Assembly (NCBI GenBank): GCA_902461085.1
Contig: CABPWH010000064.1
Span: forward strand, 1 to 10,037
DNA from: an uncultured Collinsella sp.
GTDB lineage: Bacteria > Actinomycetota > Coriobacteriia > Coriobacteriales > Coriobacteriaceae
DNA length: 10,037 nucleotides
Reading direction: 5' to 3'
A program made the translations under genes and the position numbers. The notes below the pieces were generated by a model that was not told the origin of the DNA, did no database searches, and worked only from the letters and a program-made list of their open reading frames with translations. Shown here piece after piece: positions 1-6,733 of this stretch (the stretch's first letter is position 1; each line of letters begins with the position of its first letter).

Positions 1-1
1 T

Positions 2-1351
2 GGCAGGGACGTGGGGGGGGGGCAGCCGCTGGTCGAGTCTCTGGAGCCGCTGGCGCAGGAGAGCGGTGCTGCGATGCTGGTTGTTGATAGTGTTCGCACG
101 GCCATGGCCCTGCTGCCGCCGGAGGTCTACGACCGTCCCGACCACGACGTCAAGATCGTGGGCATCACCGGCACCAAGGGAAAGACCACGGCCGCTTTTA
201 TGCTCCAGTCCATCATCAAGGCGGCGGGCGAGTCCTGCGGCATGATCGGCTCGGTGAGTACCGACGATGGTATCGAGTGCTACGAGAGCACCAATACTAC
301 GCCCGAGGCCCCCGAGGTCTGGCGCCATATCGCCAACTGCCGCACGTCCGGTCGCCAGTTCATGGTCATGGAGGTCTCGAGCCAGGCGCTCAAGTACCAA
401 CGTGTCGAGAATCTGCCGTTTGACGTGGCGTGCTTCCTCAACATCGGCCGCGACCACATCTCGCCGATCGAACACCCCACGTTTGAGGATTATTTTGAGA
501 GCAAACTCAGGATCTTTGACCAGGCAAAGACCGCCGTGGTGAATCTGGGCACCGAAGAGGTCGACCGTGTACTGGGGGCAGCGTCGACGGCCGAGCGCTT
601 GGTGACCGTTGGCGTCGAGCATCCCGAGGCAAGCCTGTGGGCGAGCGACGTACGCATGGTCGGCTTTAGCATCGAGTTCAACTTGCATGGCCTGTGTGCC
701 GACGAGTCCGAGGCGGGGGAGAAGGTCCTGCTGGGTATCGCGGGAGACTTTAACGTGGAGAACGCGCTGGTCGCTATCGCCGCCGCGCGCGAGATCGGCA
801 TCGGTATCGATGCCATCAAGAAGGGCCTCTCCAAACTGCGTGTGCCGGGCCGTATGGAGGTCGTGGAGTCGAAGGACGGCCGCGTGATCTGCGTCGTTGA
901 CTATGCGCACAACCAGCTTTCGTTCCGTTCGCTTTTCTCGTCGGTCAAGCGCGCGTTTCCCGCCAGCCCGGTCATCGCAGTGTTTGGCGCTGCCGGCGGC
1001 AAGGCGCAGGAGCGCCGCGAGCAGCTTCCGCGCGAGGCCGCACCGTATTCCGACCTGATGATTTTTACGAACGAGGATCCAGCTCACGAGGACCCGATGA
1101 AGGTCTGTCGCGAGCTTGCCGAGCATGTTCCCGACGATACGCCGAACAAGATCATCCTCGACCGCGAAGCCGCTGTGCATGCGGCGTTCAAGGCGGCGCG
1201 CGAGGAGTACGTCAACCCCGATGCTCCCACCATTGTCTTGCTGCTGGCAAAGGGTGACGAGGAGCTCATGCACGTGGGCGACGAGTTCGTGCCCATCGAG
1301 AGCGACCTTTCGCTGGCCAATCGCCTGATAGATGTTACCCAGTTTGACTAA
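2..1351 (+). CDS. murE: MurE-type UDP-N-acetylmuramyl-tripeptide synthetase, 5' end outside the window
   Basis: This is a cytoplasmic Mur ligase that adds the third peptide residue to UDP-MurNAc-L-Ala-D-Glu using ATP. Counting from the GTG at 11, the P-loop GTKGKTT is at residues 54-60, EVSSQALKYQR at 121-131, NIGRDHIS at 144-151, GDFNVENALVAIA at 245-257, VPGRMEVV at 278-285 and DYAHN at 297-301. In full-length MurE proteins the P-loop sits near residue 110, so about 50-60 N-terminal residues are missing. The frame is open to the window edge, and the GTG at 11 is therefore probably internal. The DAP-specificity motif DNPR is absent; the matching segment reads NEDPAHEDP (354-362). The usual GKGHE motif is replaced by AKGDEE (413-418). 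Both suggest a substrate other than meso-DAP, such as lysine or ornithine, but the residue added cannot be read with certainty. A run of ten G lies at 13-22. The family call is secure. Confidence 0.88.
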   Translation, partial: GRDVGGGQPLVESLEPLAQESGAAMLVVDSVRTAMALLPPEVYDRPDHDVKIVGITGTKGKTTAAFMLQSIIKAAGESCGMIGSVSTDDGIECYESTNTTPEAPEVWRHIANCRTSGRQFMVMEVSSQALKYQRVENLPFDVACFLNIGRDHISPIEHPTFEDYFESKLRIFDQAKTAVVNLGTEEVDRVLGAASTAERLVTVGVEHPEASLWASDVRMVGFSIEFNLHGLCADESEAGEKVLLGIAGDFNVENALVAIAAAREIGIGIDAIKKGLSKLRVPGRMEVVESKDGRVICVVDYAHNQLSFRSLFSSVKRAFPASPVIAVFGAAGGKAQERREQLPREAAPYSDLMIFTNEDPAHEDPMKVCRELAEHVPDDTPNKIILDREAAVHAAFKAAREEYVNPDAPTIVLLLAKGDEELMHVGDEFVPIESDLSLANRLIDVTQFD

Positions 1352-1360
1352 TGAACCATG

Positions 1361-1393
1361 ATGGCGGCGGCGCCCTGAGTGCGCTGTCGCCAT
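1361..1393 (+). other. Strong hairpin after murE, without a T-run
   Basis: Arms 1361-1373 and 1381-1393 pair over 13 positions, two of them G-U wobbles, around a 7-base loop (CCTGAGT). The hairpin starts 10 bases after the murE stop. No T-run follows on either strand, so it is not a canonical Rho-independent terminator. It may protect the mRNA 3' end or act as a pause site. The rest of the 1352-1458 gap shows no clear promoter. Confidence 0.5.
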
Positions 1394-1458
1394 AAGCGTG
1401 TTCCCTCAATCAAAACATGCCGTCCAAGTCCAAACCTTTCTACGTAAACGGAGTAATC

Positions 1459-2370
1459 ATGTCCCACAACACCCTGCCGACCGTCGCTGAGCTTTCGGGC
1501 GAGATGCGCGAGCGCTTGGCCAAGGTCAAGTACGTCTTTACCGACCTGGATGCCACGATGCTTGCACCCGGCTCGTGCGTGCTGCGCGACAACGACGGCA
1601 ACCCCTCGACCAAACTCGTCGAGGCCGTCGTGGCGCTCGCTCGCGCTGGTATTCAGGTGGTTCCCACCTCGGGCCGCAACCGTACCATGATCCACGAGGA
1701 CGCGCGCGTGCTCGGCCTCAACTCCTACATCGGCGAGATGGGCGGCCTGGTCATGTACGACCTTAAAGCCAACGATTGGGAGTATCTGACCGGCGACATG
1801 CCTTACGACCCCGCCTGCGGCCTCACACCGCACCAGGTGATCGAGCAGACCGGCGTGTGCGAGAAGATCCTCGCCCGCTGGCCGCACAAGATCGAGTATC
1901 ACAACGACATGTCGACCGGCTACAAATACCGTGAGGTCACCGTCGGCATGCGCGGCGATGTGCCCGACGATGAAGTTCAGGCCATCCTGGACGAGGCCGG
2001 CTGCGGTCTGATCTGGGCTTGCAACGGCCATCTGACTCACCTGTCCAAGCCGACGACGCTCGAGCTCGATCGCGTCGAGGACGGTCGCGCGTTCAACATC
2101 AACCCCGCGGGCCTCAACAAAGGCGTCGCCATTGCGCGCTTCTGCGAGCACCTGGGGATCGAGCGCGAGGAGACGCTCGCGCTCGGCGATTCCGAGTCCG
2201 ACTTCTACATGGCCGATCACGTGGGCACGTTCTGCCTGGTCGAGAATGGCCTGACGAGCGCCGGCGCGCCCGAGTTCCTGGCTGCTTGCGAGAACGCTTT
2301 CGTTACGCGTGGCAAAATTGTCGACGGTTGGGCGGCGACGGCAGAGCTGCTGGTCGCGGCGCGTTCGTAG
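1459..2370 (+). CDS. HAD-superfamily phosphatase, Cof-like (C2 cap)
   Basis: This is a 303-residue cytoplasmic phosphatase of the haloacid dehalogenase superfamily. Motif I is FTDLDATML (residues 27-35), with nucleophile Asp29 and acid/base Asp31; an Ala replaces the common Gly of DxDGT. Motif II is PTSGR (69-73). Lys221 in the segment INPAGLNKG is motif III, and GDSESD (243-248) is the Mg-binding motif IV. The roughly 120 residues between motifs II and III are the C2 cap, as in the Cof, sucrose-phosphate phosphatase and mannosyl-3-phosphoglycerate phosphatase branches. The ATG at 1459 is preferred over one at 1417 because CGGAG lies 5 bases upstream of it and the residues before it look non-conserved. 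The gene sits between murE and murI, but nothing in the sequence shows a cell-wall substrate. The substrate is unknown. Confidence 0.85.
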   Translation: MSHNTLPTVAELSGEMRERLAKVKYVFTDLDATMLAPGSCVLRDNDGNPSTKLVEAVVALARAGIQVVPTSGRNRTMIHEDARVLGLNSYIGEMGGLVMYDLKANDWEYLTGDMPYDPACGLTPHQVIEQTGVCEKILARWPHKIEYHNDMSTGYKYREVTVGMRGDVPDDEVQAILDEAGCGLIWACNGHLTHLSKPTTLELDRVEDGRAFNINPAGLNKGVAIARFCEHLGIEREETLALGDSESDFYMADHVGTFCLVENGLTSAGAPEFLAACENAFVTRGKIVDGWAATAELLVAARS

Positions 2371-2378
2371 CGCGCCGC
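2356..2378 (+). other. GC-only hairpin across the HAD phosphatase stop codon
   Basis: GCGGCGCG (2356-2363) and CGCGCCGC (2371-2378) are perfect reverse complements around the 7-base loop TTCGTAG, which contains the TAG stop. No T-run follows directly. It could be a pause or mRNA-end structure, or simply a by-product of GC-rich sequence. Confidence 0.3.
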
Positions 2379-2421
2379 CGCCGCACTTGGACATGTCTTT
2401 TCGAGAGAGACTGGTGAGGTA

Positions 2422-3306
2422 ATGTCCGATATCGAGAATTCGGCAGGCGACACGCGCCCGATTGGCGTGTTCGATTCTGGTTTGGGCGGTCTGACGGTTG
2501 CGCGCGCGATTGCGACGGCGCTGCCGCACGAGTCCGTCTACTACTTTGGCGACACCAAGCGCTGTCCCTACGGCACGCGTACCGAGGATGAGGTGCGCTC
2601 GTTTGCGTTGCAGGCGGGTCGTTGGCTTTCGAAGCACGACGTCAAGATTATGGTCATCGCCTGCAACACGGCGACCGCTGCGGCCTTGCGTCTGGCCCAG
2701 CAGGTGCTCGACGTTCCCGTCATCGGTGTGATCGCGCCGGGTGCCCGTGCAGCAATCAACAGCACCCGCTCGCGTCGCGTGGGCGTGCTCGCCACCAACC
2801 TCACCATTCGCTCGGGCGCCTACACGCGCGCCATTCAGGATCTAGATGCCGGCGTCGATGTATACGGCTGTCCTGCCTCGAGCTTTGTCGAGGTTGTCGA
2901 ACACGAGCTTGCCTCGGGTGCACATCTGCAGGAACAGTGGCTTGAGAACGAGGATATCTTCGATACGCCTGCCGTGCGTGCGCTGGTGGGTGCCACGGTT
3001 GAGCCGCTGCGCGACCACGGTATCGATACCGTGGTGCTCGGCTGTACGCATTTTCCGCTGTTGGTGGGACCTATCCGCCATGCGCTGGGGCCTGGGGTGC
3101 GCGTCGTGAGTTCCGCCGAGGAGACCACACGCGAGCTGACCGATATCCTCACGCGCCGCGAGCAGCTGGCGGGCGACGCCGCCGAGCCGCAGCATCGTTT
3201 TGCCACGACGGCCGATAACATTGCCGAGTTTGCGGTGGCGGGCAGCTTTATCTTTGGTCAGCCGCTTAAGAGCATCGAACATATCGATATCGACGAACTG
3301 AAATAG
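2422..3306 (+). CDS. murI: Glutamate racemase
   Basis: MurI interconverts L- and D-glutamate without a cofactor and supplies the D-Glu added by MurD to the peptidoglycan stem peptide. The 294-residue protein has the expected length plus a short N-terminal extension. IGVFDSGLGG (14-23) contains the conserved Asp18-Ser19. YFGDTKRCPYG (41-51) is the family segment usually written YFGDTxRxPYG. The two catalytic cysteines are Cys81 in ACNTA and Cys208 in LGCTHFPLL. No key residue is missing. The ATG at 2422 follows GGTGAGGT very closely, so the ribosome site is tightly spaced. It lies 51 bases after the HAD phosphatase and in the same orientation as the partial murE, consistent with a cell-wall precursor cluster. 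The call is secure; aspartate racemase is the only near alternative and is less likely given these motifs. Confidence 0.96.
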   Translation: MSDIENSAGDTRPIGVFDSGLGGLTVARAIATALPHESVYYFGDTKRCPYGTRTEDEVRSFALQAGRWLSKHDVKIMVIACNTATAAALRLAQQVLDVPVIGVIAPGARAAINSTRSRRVGVLATNLTIRSGAYTRAIQDLDAGVDVYGCPASSFVEVVEHELASGAHLQEQWLENEDIFDTPAVRALVGATVEPLRDHGIDTVVLGCTHFPLLVGPIRHALGPGVRVVSSAEETTRELTDILTRREQLAGDAAEPQHRFATTADNIAEFAVAGSFIFGQPLKSIEHIDIDELK

Positions 3307-3342
3307 ATGTAAGGCAGCCCCAAAGGCTTCGCCACATCTTTT
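3305..3342 (+). terminator. Probable weak Rho-independent terminator after murI
   Basis: AGATGT (3305-3310) pairs with ACATCT (3334-3339). Inside this, GGC pairs with GCC and AGCC pairs with GGCT around a CCAAA loop, with small bulges (AA and TC) between segments. Four T follow (3339-3342). The structure overlaps the murI stop codon and precedes the rph ribosome-binding site. The short T-run makes termination partial at best. Confidence 0.5.
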
Positions 3343-3359
3343 GCCGAAAGGATATTTCT

Positions 3360-4085
3360 ATGGAGTACATGCAGGTCAACCGCGCCAACGGCCGTGCCGC
3401 CAATGAGCTGCGCCCCGTCAAGCTCACCCGTGGTGTCATGAAGCACGCCCACGGCTCGTGTTTGGCCGAGTTCGGCGACACGTGCGTGCTGTGCGCCGCC
3501 ACTATCGAGGAGGGCGTGCCGGGCTGGCGAAAGGGCGCCAAGGCCGGCTGGGTGACCGCGGAATACGCCATGCTGCCGGCGTCGACCGGCAAGCGCTGCA
3601 AGCGCGAGCACGCCAACCGCAAGGGTCGCTCCATGGAGATCGAGCGCCTCATTGGCCGCAGCCTGCGTACCGTTGTCAACATGAAGGCGCTCGGCGAGTA
3701 CACCGTCACCGTCGACTGCGATGTGATTCAGGCCGATGGCGGTACGCGTACAGCGAGCATCACCGGCGCCTGGGTGGCGCTGCACGACGCCCTCGCCATG
3801 TGGGTCGAGGCGGGCAAGATCGAGCGCATCTCGCTTACCGGCCAGGTGGCTGCCATCTCCATGGGCGTTGTCGACGGCAATACGCTGCTTGACCTCGATT
3901 ATTCCGAGGACAGCCATGCCGAGGTCGACATGAACCTCGTCGCCACCGACACCGGCGAGATGATCGAGCTCCAGGGCACCGGCGAGCAGGCGCCCTTTGA
4001 CCGCAAACGCCTCAACGCCCTGCTCGACCTGGGCGACAAGGGTATCGTCGAGCTCATCGAGCTTCAGCGCCAAGCCATCGCCTAA
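3360..4085 (+). CDS. rph: Ribonuclease PH (tRNA nucleotidyltransferase)
   Basis: RNase PH is a phosphate-dependent 3'-5' exoribonuclease that trims tRNA precursors, and it works as a ring-shaped hexamer in the cytoplasm. The 241-residue protein is full length. It shows RANGRAANELRPV (8-20), GWVTAEYAMLP (63-73), EIERLIGRSLR (93-103), DCDVIQADGGTR (119-130), the acidic stretch DLDYSED (178-184), EVDMN (188-192) and QGTGEQAPF (205-213). All are family hallmarks, and the phosphate- and metal-binding segments are intact. AAAGGA (3347-3352) lies 7 bases before the ATG at 3360; the second Met at codon 4 is badly spaced. The next gene is rdgB, a neighbour order also known from Bacillus-type genomes. 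Hairpin-forming sequence overlaps its stop codon. Confidence 0.97.
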   Translation: MEYMQVNRANGRAANELRPVKLTRGVMKHAHGSCLAEFGDTCVLCAATIEEGVPGWRKGAKAGWVTAEYAMLPASTGKRCKREHANRKGRSMEIERLIGRSLRTVVNMKALGEYTVTVDCDVIQADGGTRTASITGAWVALHDALAMWVEAGKIERISLTGQVAAISMGVVDGNTLLDLDYSEDSHAEVDMNLVATDTGEMIELQGTGEQAPFDRKRLNALLDLGDKGIVELIELQRQAIA

Positions 4086-4127
4086 CCTGCCAAAAGGGAC
4101 AGGTTTATTTTGGTAGGTTTTACCTGT
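4084..4127 (+). repeat. Nested, mutually exclusive hairpins after rph (REP-like element)
   Basis: AACCTGCCAAAA (4084-4095) pairs over 12 positions with TTTTGGTAGGTT (4108-4119), including one G-U pair. Its 12-base loop contains ACAGGT (4099-4104), which is the exact reverse complement of ACCTGT (4122-4127). CAGGTT (4100-4105) can alternatively pair with AACCTG (4084-4089). Only some of these can form at once. The composition is more AT-rich than its surroundings. A terminator is possible because TTTT lies at 4118-4121, but the layered repeats look more like a dispersed palindromic element. The rest of the gap to 4214 shows nothing convincing apart from AGACGTCT (4130-4137). Confidence 0.55.
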
Positions 4128-4227
4128 GGAGACGTCTGGACACAAGACTGCCGTTGATTGAGAGGGGAGAGGCGGAGTCCCTCGTCGCCCTCGGCTCGGC
4201 ATTGCTTTAGAGACAAGGAGGCCAGTC

Positions 4228-4869
4228 ATGGCACTTGAGAAGATTGACATCGACACCCTCGACCCGGCGGCGACCATCGTCGTGGCAACGGGCAACGCCC
4301 ATAAGCTCACCGAGATCGAGGCGATTTTGGGCAAGGTCATGCCCGAGGTGCGCTTTGTGGCGCTCGGCCAGCTGGGTGATTTTGAGGATCCCGAGGAAAA
4401 CGGCACGACGTTTTTGGAGAACGCCATCATCAAGGCCCAAGCCGCGGTTGAGGAGACGGGCCTTATGGCCATTGCCGACGATTCGGGCTTGGTCGTCGAC
4501 GCGCTGGACGGTGAGCCCGGTGTGTATAGCGCGCGCTATGCGGGCGTGCACGGCGACGATGCCGCCAACAACGCCAAGCTTCTCGTTAACCTGGAAGGCG
4601 TGGCAGATGAGGACCGCACCGCGCGCTTTATGAGCGTCGTCGCGCTCATCGACACGGATGGTCTGGTTACCTATGGCGAGGGCGCCTGCGAGGGCGTTAT
4701 CGCGCACGAGGGCCGCGGCGATCACGGCTTTGGCTACGACCCGCTGTTCCTGCCGGTCGACACGCCGGGCAAGACCATGGCCGAGCTGACGGCTGACGAG
4801 AAGAACGCCATCAGCCATCGTTTCCACGCGCTCGAGCATCTGTCCGCCAAGCTGACGGGCGAGGAGTAG
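4228..4869 (+). CDS. rdgB: dITP/XTP pyrophosphatase (RdgB/HAM1 family)
   Basis: This enzyme hydrolyses non-canonical purine nucleotides (dITP, ITP, XTP) to the monophosphate plus pyrophosphate and so keeps deaminated bases out of DNA and RNA. The 213-residue protein shows the whole family signature: VVATGNAHKLTEI (18-30), the substrate-binding segment ENGTTFLENA (57-66), ADDSGLVVDAL (83-93) with the catalytic Asp region, GEPGVYSARYAG (95-106), HGFGYDPLF (166-174) and KNAISHR (192-198). The start is very well supported: AAGGAGG (4215-4221) lies 6 bases before the ATG. About ten extra residues precede the first beta strand compared with typical members. It is coupled to dtd, which begins 3 bases after its stop. 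The call is secure. Confidence 0.96.
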   Translation: MALEKIDIDTLDPAATIVVATGNAHKLTEIEAILGKVMPEVRFVALGQLGDFEDPEENGTTFLENAIIKAQAAVEETGLMAIADDSGLVVDALDGEPGVYSARYAGVHGDDAANNAKLLVNLEGVADEDRTARFMSVVALIDTDGLVTYGEGACEGVIAHEGRGDHGFGYDPLFLPVDTPGKTMAELTADEKNAISHRFHALEHLSAKLTGEE

Positions 4870-4872
4870 ACC

Positions 4873-5319
4873 GTGCGTGCGGTGGTGCAGCGCGTGCTCA
4901 ACGCCGGCGTGACGGTCGACGGCGAGTGCGTGGGCCGCATTGGACGCGGCTACCTGGTGCTGCTGGGTGTGGGCCATGGCGATACGCGTGCCGAGGCCGA
5001 CAAGCTGTGGGGCAAGCTCCGCGGGCTGCGCATCAACGAGGACGAGAACGGCAAGACCAACTTGGCGCTTGCCGATGTCGACGGCGAGGTGCTCGTGGTG
5101 TCGCAGTTCACGCTGTTCGCCGACTGCCGCCACGGTCGCCGTCCGTCGTTTACGGATGCCGGCGCACCCGATGTTGCCAACGAGCTCTACGAGTACTTCC
5201 TGACGCTCGTTCGCCAAGATGTCGAACACGTGGCGCACGGCATTTTTGGCGCCGATATGAAAGTCGACTTGGTCAATGACGGTCCATTCACCATCGTCTT
5301 GGACACCGACAACCTTTAG
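4873..5319 (+). CDS. dtd: D-aminoacyl-tRNA deacylase
   Basis: Dtd hydrolyses D-amino acids, and mischarged glycine, from tRNAs and so enforces homochirality in translation. It acts as a homodimer in the cytoplasm. The 148-residue protein has the usual length, starts with the diagnostic MRAVVQRV, and carries SQFTLFADC (77-85, active-site Ser77-Gln-Phe-Thr80). It also has the cross-subunit Gly-cisPro motif NDGPFT (135-140), in which Phe replaces the more common Val. The start is GTG, with GAGGAG (4861-4866) inside the end of rdgB as its ribosome site, so translation is probably coupled to rdgB. A perfect palindrome begins at the base after its stop codon. Its proximity to murI, a source of D-Glu, is suggestive but may be chance. 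Confidence 0.96.
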   Translation: MRAVVQRVLNAGVTVDGECVGRIGRGYLVLLGVGHGDTRAEADKLWGKLRGLRINEDENGKTNLALADVDGEVLVVSQFTLFADCRHGRRPSFTDAGAPDVANELYEYFLTLVRQDVEHVAHGIFGADMKVDLVNDGPFTIVLDTDNL

Positions 5320-5347
5320 GTTACGCGGTTTTACCAAACCGCGTAAC
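5320..5347 (+). repeat. Palindromic repeat, copy 1
   Basis: GTTACGCGGTTT (5320-5331) and AAACCGCGTAAC (5336-5347) are perfect 12-base reverse complements around a TACC loop. The element starts at the base following the dtd stop codon. No T-run follows. Two related copies lie behind lysS, and the arms differ by changes that keep pairing intact. Confidence 0.85.
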
Positions 5348-5405
5348 AACTGGTCATACGAGATTGTCGTCTGGTACGTATTTGGGACCGGGCTTATTTA
5401 GCTAC

Positions 5406-5435
5406 TTGCGTATGGCCACAACAGGGTGCTATAGT
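5406..5435 (+). promoter_or_regulatory. Sigma-70-type promoter for veg-ispE
   Basis: TTGCGT (5406-5411) and TATAGT (5430-5435) are separated by 18 bases. The bases TGC directly before the -10 box give an extended -10 (TGN) element. Transcription would start near 5442, leaving a leader of about 60 bases before veg. The sequence from 5348 to 5405 shows no other feature. Confidence 0.65.
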
Positions 5436-5455
5436 ATTAGAGTTTTGTCTATCTT

Positions 5456-5475
5456 AGGGGTATTATCCCCTTTTT
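5456..5475 (+). promoter_or_regulatory. Small hairpin plus T-run in the veg leader
   Basis: AGGGG (5456-5460) and CCCCT (5467-5471) form a 5-base-pair stem with loop TATTAT, followed by T to 5475. It lies between the promoter and the ribosome site of veg. It could be a weak attenuator or just a 5' stabilising stem; five pairs is short for an efficient terminator. Confidence 0.35.
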
Positions 5476-5502
5476 GAATTGCACCTTCTGGAGGCCCTGT
5501 TC

Positions 5503-5799
5503 ATGGAAGAGATGGAAGTCAATCACGTCGACGACATCCACGAGAAGCTGACCGATATGGTGGGCGATCGCGTCAAGGTTAAGGCCAACATGGGCCGTAC
5601 CCGCGTCGTCGAGCGCATGGGCACCATCAAGAGCGTCCACCCGGCCGTCTTCATTGTCGAGGTTGACGAGCGTCGCGGCCGCAAGTCGCGTCAGTCCTAC
5701 CAGTACATCGATGTCCTCACCGGCCAGGTCGAGCTGTTCGACCCCGAGAGCGGCGAGCATATCTTTACCCCGCTCGGCAATCAGCTCGAGGAGCATTAA
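5503..5799 (+). CDS. veg: Veg-like protein (DUF1021)
   Basis: This small 98-residue protein matches the Veg family. Hallmarks are VKVKANMGRTRVVERMG (24-40), PAVFIVEVD (47-55) and SYQYIDVLT (65-73), a segment that in Firmicutes reads close to SYSYxDVLT. In Bacillus subtilis, Veg is an abundant small protein reported to promote biofilm formation by antagonising the SinR repressor. No SinR is visible here, so its role in this organism is unknown. GGAGG (5490-5494) lies 8 bases before the ATG at 5503; an upstream TTG at 5479 has no such site. The acidic tail (EVELFDPESGEH region) extends past the family core. It is followed 2 bases later by ispE, the same local order as in Bacilli, which supports the call. 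Confidence 0.88.
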   Translation: MEEMEVNHVDDIHEKLTDMVGDRVKVKANMGRTRVVERMGTIKSVHPAVFIVEVDERRGRKSRQSYQYIDVLTGQVELFDPESGEHIFTPLGNQLEEH

Positions 5800-5801
5800 C
5801 G

Positions 5802-6698
5802 GTGACCGATTGGTCCCTGACTCTTTCCGCGCCGGCAAAGATCAACCTCTACCTGGGGGTTCATACCGAGCGCGATGACCGCGGCTACCACAGGGTCGAT
5901 TCCCTGATGGCAGCCGTCGGTCTTTCCGATACCGTGACGGTCACGCCGGTGCAGGCGCTGACCGTCCAGACGGTTCCGGCATCAGATTTTCCCATGCAAA
6001 AGAATACGGCGTATCGGGCTGCGGTTGCTATGGCCGAGCATTATGGTCGCGAGGCAAACATCTGCGTGACGATTGAGAAGCGCATTCCATTGTGCGCCGG
6101 CTTGGGCGGCCCCTCGACGGATGCGGCCGCGGTCATTGTCGCCTTGGCGGAGCTCTGGGGCATTGATCGCACCGACCCAGCGCTCGACGATATTGCGCGG
6201 GGCATTGGTGCTGACGTCCCGTTCTTTTTGCACGCGAGCCCTGCGTTCTACGTAGGCGGGGGAGACGTGCTGGCAACTGAGTACTCCGTGCTGCCCACGA
6301 CGCCCGTTGTGCTGGTTAAGCCGCGGGAGGCGAGCGTTTCGACAATTGAAGCCTATCGACGTTTTGACGAGGCCCCGGTGCCTGCGGACAAGCCCGGCGC
6401 GATAGCTTCTGCCTTGCGTGCTGGTGATGCCGAGACGGCATATGCGCTCATCCATAACAACCTAGGTGTCATTTCCGCACAGATGGAGCCGCAGATTCAA
6501 ACGGTTCTCGATTGGCTGCGTAAACAGGACGGCACCGTTGCTGTAGATGTGTGCGGATCGGGCGCCTGTTCGTTTGCCATTTGCGACACTGCCGCCACGG
6601 CCGAAAGGCTTGCGGACGCTGCCCAGCAAAAAGGCTGGTGGGCCTGCGCGACGGAGCTTATTCCCAACACGGTTCAAATCGACGCTTCAAAGAAATAA
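5802..6698 (+). CDS. ispE: 4-diphosphocytidyl-2-C-methyl-D-erythritol kinase
   Basis: IspE phosphorylates CDP-ME with ATP in the MEP pathway of isoprenoid precursor synthesis, and thus indirectly supplies undecaprenyl phosphate for the cell wall. It is a 298-residue GHMP kinase of normal length. APAKINLYLG (10-19) contains the catalytic Lys13. The ATP-binding motif is CAGLGGPSTDAAA (98-110), a variant of the usual GLGGGSSDAA. GADVPFFL (136-143) contains the catalytic Asp138, and CGSGACSFA (251-259) is the third GHMP motif. The start is GTG, 2 bases after the veg stop, with GAGGAG (5788-5793) inside veg as its ribosome site, so the two are translationally coupled. The codons look somewhat less GC-biased than in lysS or greA. 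The stop is followed by an AT-rich stretch leading to the tRNA. Confidence 0.95.
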   Translation: MTDWSLTLSAPAKINLYLGVHTERDDRGYHRVDSLMAAVGLSDTVTVTPVQALTVQTVPASDFPMQKNTAYRAAVAMAEHYGREANICVTIEKRIPLCAGLGGPSTDAAAVIVALAELWGIDRTDPALDDIARGIGADVPFFLHASPAFYVGGGDVLATEYSVLPTTPVVLVKPREASVSTIEAYRRFDEAPVPADKPGAIASALRAGDAETAYALIHNNLGVISAQMEPQIQTVLDWLRKQDGTVAVDVCGSGACSFAICDTAATAERLADAAQQKGWWACATELIPNTVQIDASKK

Positions 6699-6733
6699 AA
6701 ATTTCTCTAGCACGCGGCGAAAATCTTTGTTAC

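Noticed and set aside
1348..2637. A 429-codon - strand open frame opposite the HAD phosphatase, and similar ones opposite rph, rdgB and dtd
   Set aside because: They are antisense to clear conserved genes, with compositions typical of GC-rich shadow frames and no motifs.
4128..4227. A small gene or promoter in the gap before rdgB
   Set aside because: No frame with a start and ribosome site was found other than rdgB itself, and no paired -35/-10 boxes were convincing.
5320..5347. CRISPR-type or phage attachment repeat
   Set aside because: The three palindromes are not regularly spaced with unique spacers, no cas or integrase gene is present, and the tRNA-Pro gene shows no duplicated 3' end in the window.
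6691..6706. Hairpin AGAAAT-AAAA-ATTTCT at the ispE stop as a terminator
   Set aside because: It has only six AT-rich pairs and no T-run, too weak to support the call.
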